From positions 1 to 6,565 of the forward strand of contig JAISTL010000027.1 of NCBI GenBank assembly GCA_031272615.1: DNA of 6,565 bases, written 5' to 3'. The notes under the pieces were generated by a model. It was not told where the DNA came from. It saw only the letters and a program-made list of their open reading frames with translations, and made no database searches. Position 1 is the first letter of the stretch, and every line of letters starts with the position of its first letter. The position numbers and the translations under genes were made by a program. Positions 5,965-6,565 of the stretch are shown here, piece by piece. The DNA comes from Methylobacteriaceae bacterium (lineage in GTDB: Bacteria; Pseudomonadota; Alphaproteobacteria; Rhizobiales; Beijerinckiaceae).

Positions 5965-6565
5965 CTAAAACCCCAAAATAATGAATATTAGTATGGAGAG
6001 AAAGTCTGACAGTCCCAATAACCTTATCAGGACCAACGATACGACAACAACCAGAAATAATGTTATCACTATGGAGAGGCAGCCGATGAGTTGAAAGGCT
6101 TCCGACACATCCTCCGCGATGCGCGCGAACGTTCCTCCGTCCCGCCTCACCGGCACCGCCGGCGGTTCCGGTTCCGGCGCCGGCGGCTCAACGGGCGTTT
6201 CCGCTTCAGACGCCACGGCGTCGTCGCCGTGCTCCGACAGCACCCCGATGCTCTCCACCGCCATGAACTCCAGCGGGAATTCCCGGATGGCGCCGATAAA
6301 CGCCTGCTCGTCGCTCTCGCCTTTATCGACCAGCACATTGAACAGATCCATCCGGATATTGCCGGCGAGAAGCGCGGGCGAAAGCGCGGCGGGGTAGTCG
6401 GCGCCTTGGAGATACAGGCTTTCCGTTACCGGGGAAAACCAGTGCACGGTTCTGTGCCGTCGTGCCGCATCGAACGGCAGGGTGCAGAGGATCGCGCCGT
6501 CATAGCGGAAGGTGATGTTGCGGCCGTCGGTTTCCCATTCCCCGGCGCCGGCGTCCGCCGCTTCC
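5965..6565 (-). CDS. Partial, unrecognised protein with C-terminal membrane hairpin
   Basis: The frame is open to the right edge, giving 199 residues before the TAG at 5967-5965; the true start lies outside the window. A GTG at 6447 is a poor start: it has no clear ribosome binding site, and coding-like sequence (EWETDGRNITFRYDGAILC) continues upstream of it. Visible parts, numbered from the first whole codon (6564-6562): a soluble segment 1-115 including LPFDAARRHRTVHWFSP and FPLEFMAVESIGVL, a Pro/Glu-rich linker (about 123-138), a short helix-like EDVSEAFQL, then a strongly hydrophobic segment (about 159-181) and a second at the very end (about 186-199). This looks like a tail-anchored or inner-membrane protein with a cytosolic or periplasmic soluble domain. 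I do not recognise the family. The last third is AT-rich compared with the rest. It is convergent with yejF. Confidence 0.65.
   Translation of the reverse strand, partial: EAADAGAGEWETDGRNITFRYDGAILCTLPFDAARRHRTVHWFSPVTESLYLQGADYPAALSPALLAGNIRMDLFNVLVDKGESDEQAFIGAIREFPLEFMAVESIGVLSEHGDDAVASEAETPVEPPAPEPEPPAVPVRRDGGTFARIAEDVSEAFQLIGCLSIVITLFLVVVVSLVLIRLLGLSDFLSILIFIILGF

Noticed and set aside
6445..6447. GTG as start of the right-hand hypothetical gene
   Set aside because: No Shine-Dalgarno-like sequence is seen and the same frame stays open with protein-like sequence to the window edge.

Overview
The window looks like a chromosomal piece of a GC-rich proteobacterium, most likely an alphaproteobacterium. 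That rests on the YejB/YejE/YejF proteins, on a Cys-containing insertion before the NWLGTD motif of YejE (my recollection of alphaproteobacterial homologues), and on intergenic repeats of the 'GTCATTGCGAGG..GAAGC' type. The genus cannot be named from sequence alone.

Layout. (1) Positions 1-1334, minus strand: a COG1106-type (AAA15/AAA_21) ATPase whose stop codon overlaps by ATGA the start of a second gene that runs off the left edge. The arrangement matches the ATPase + RloB pairs known as RloA/RloB or AbiL-type phage-defence modules. Only 15 codons of the second gene are visible. (2) Positions 1335-1714: a divergent intergenic region with a possible promoter/operator for the ATPase, one copy of a dispersed repeat, and a tight series of GC-rich hairpins. 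(3) Positions 1715-5599, plus strand: yejB-yejE-yejF, a compact operon (1-nt gap, then a 4-nt ATGA overlap) encoding the two permeases and the double ATPase of the Yej peptide/microcin C-type ABC importer. The periplasmic binding protein YejA is not next to it. (4) Positions 5600-5964: a convergent intergenic region filled by a long imperfect inverted repeat and further copies of the dispersed repeat. (5) Positions 5965-6565, minus strand: the C-terminal part of an unrecognised protein with a Pro/Glu-rich linker and a hydrophobic C-terminal hairpin, running off the right edge.

How the parts relate. YejB and YejE form the membrane channel and YejF powers it, with substrate delivered by a YejA encoded elsewhere. 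The ATPase/RloB-like pair is functionally unrelated and probably accessory. The repeats on both sides of yejBEF (1434-1465 and 5628-5856) belong to one family. They are the least explained part of the window. No tRNA, rRNA, CRISPR array or complete transposase gene was found.
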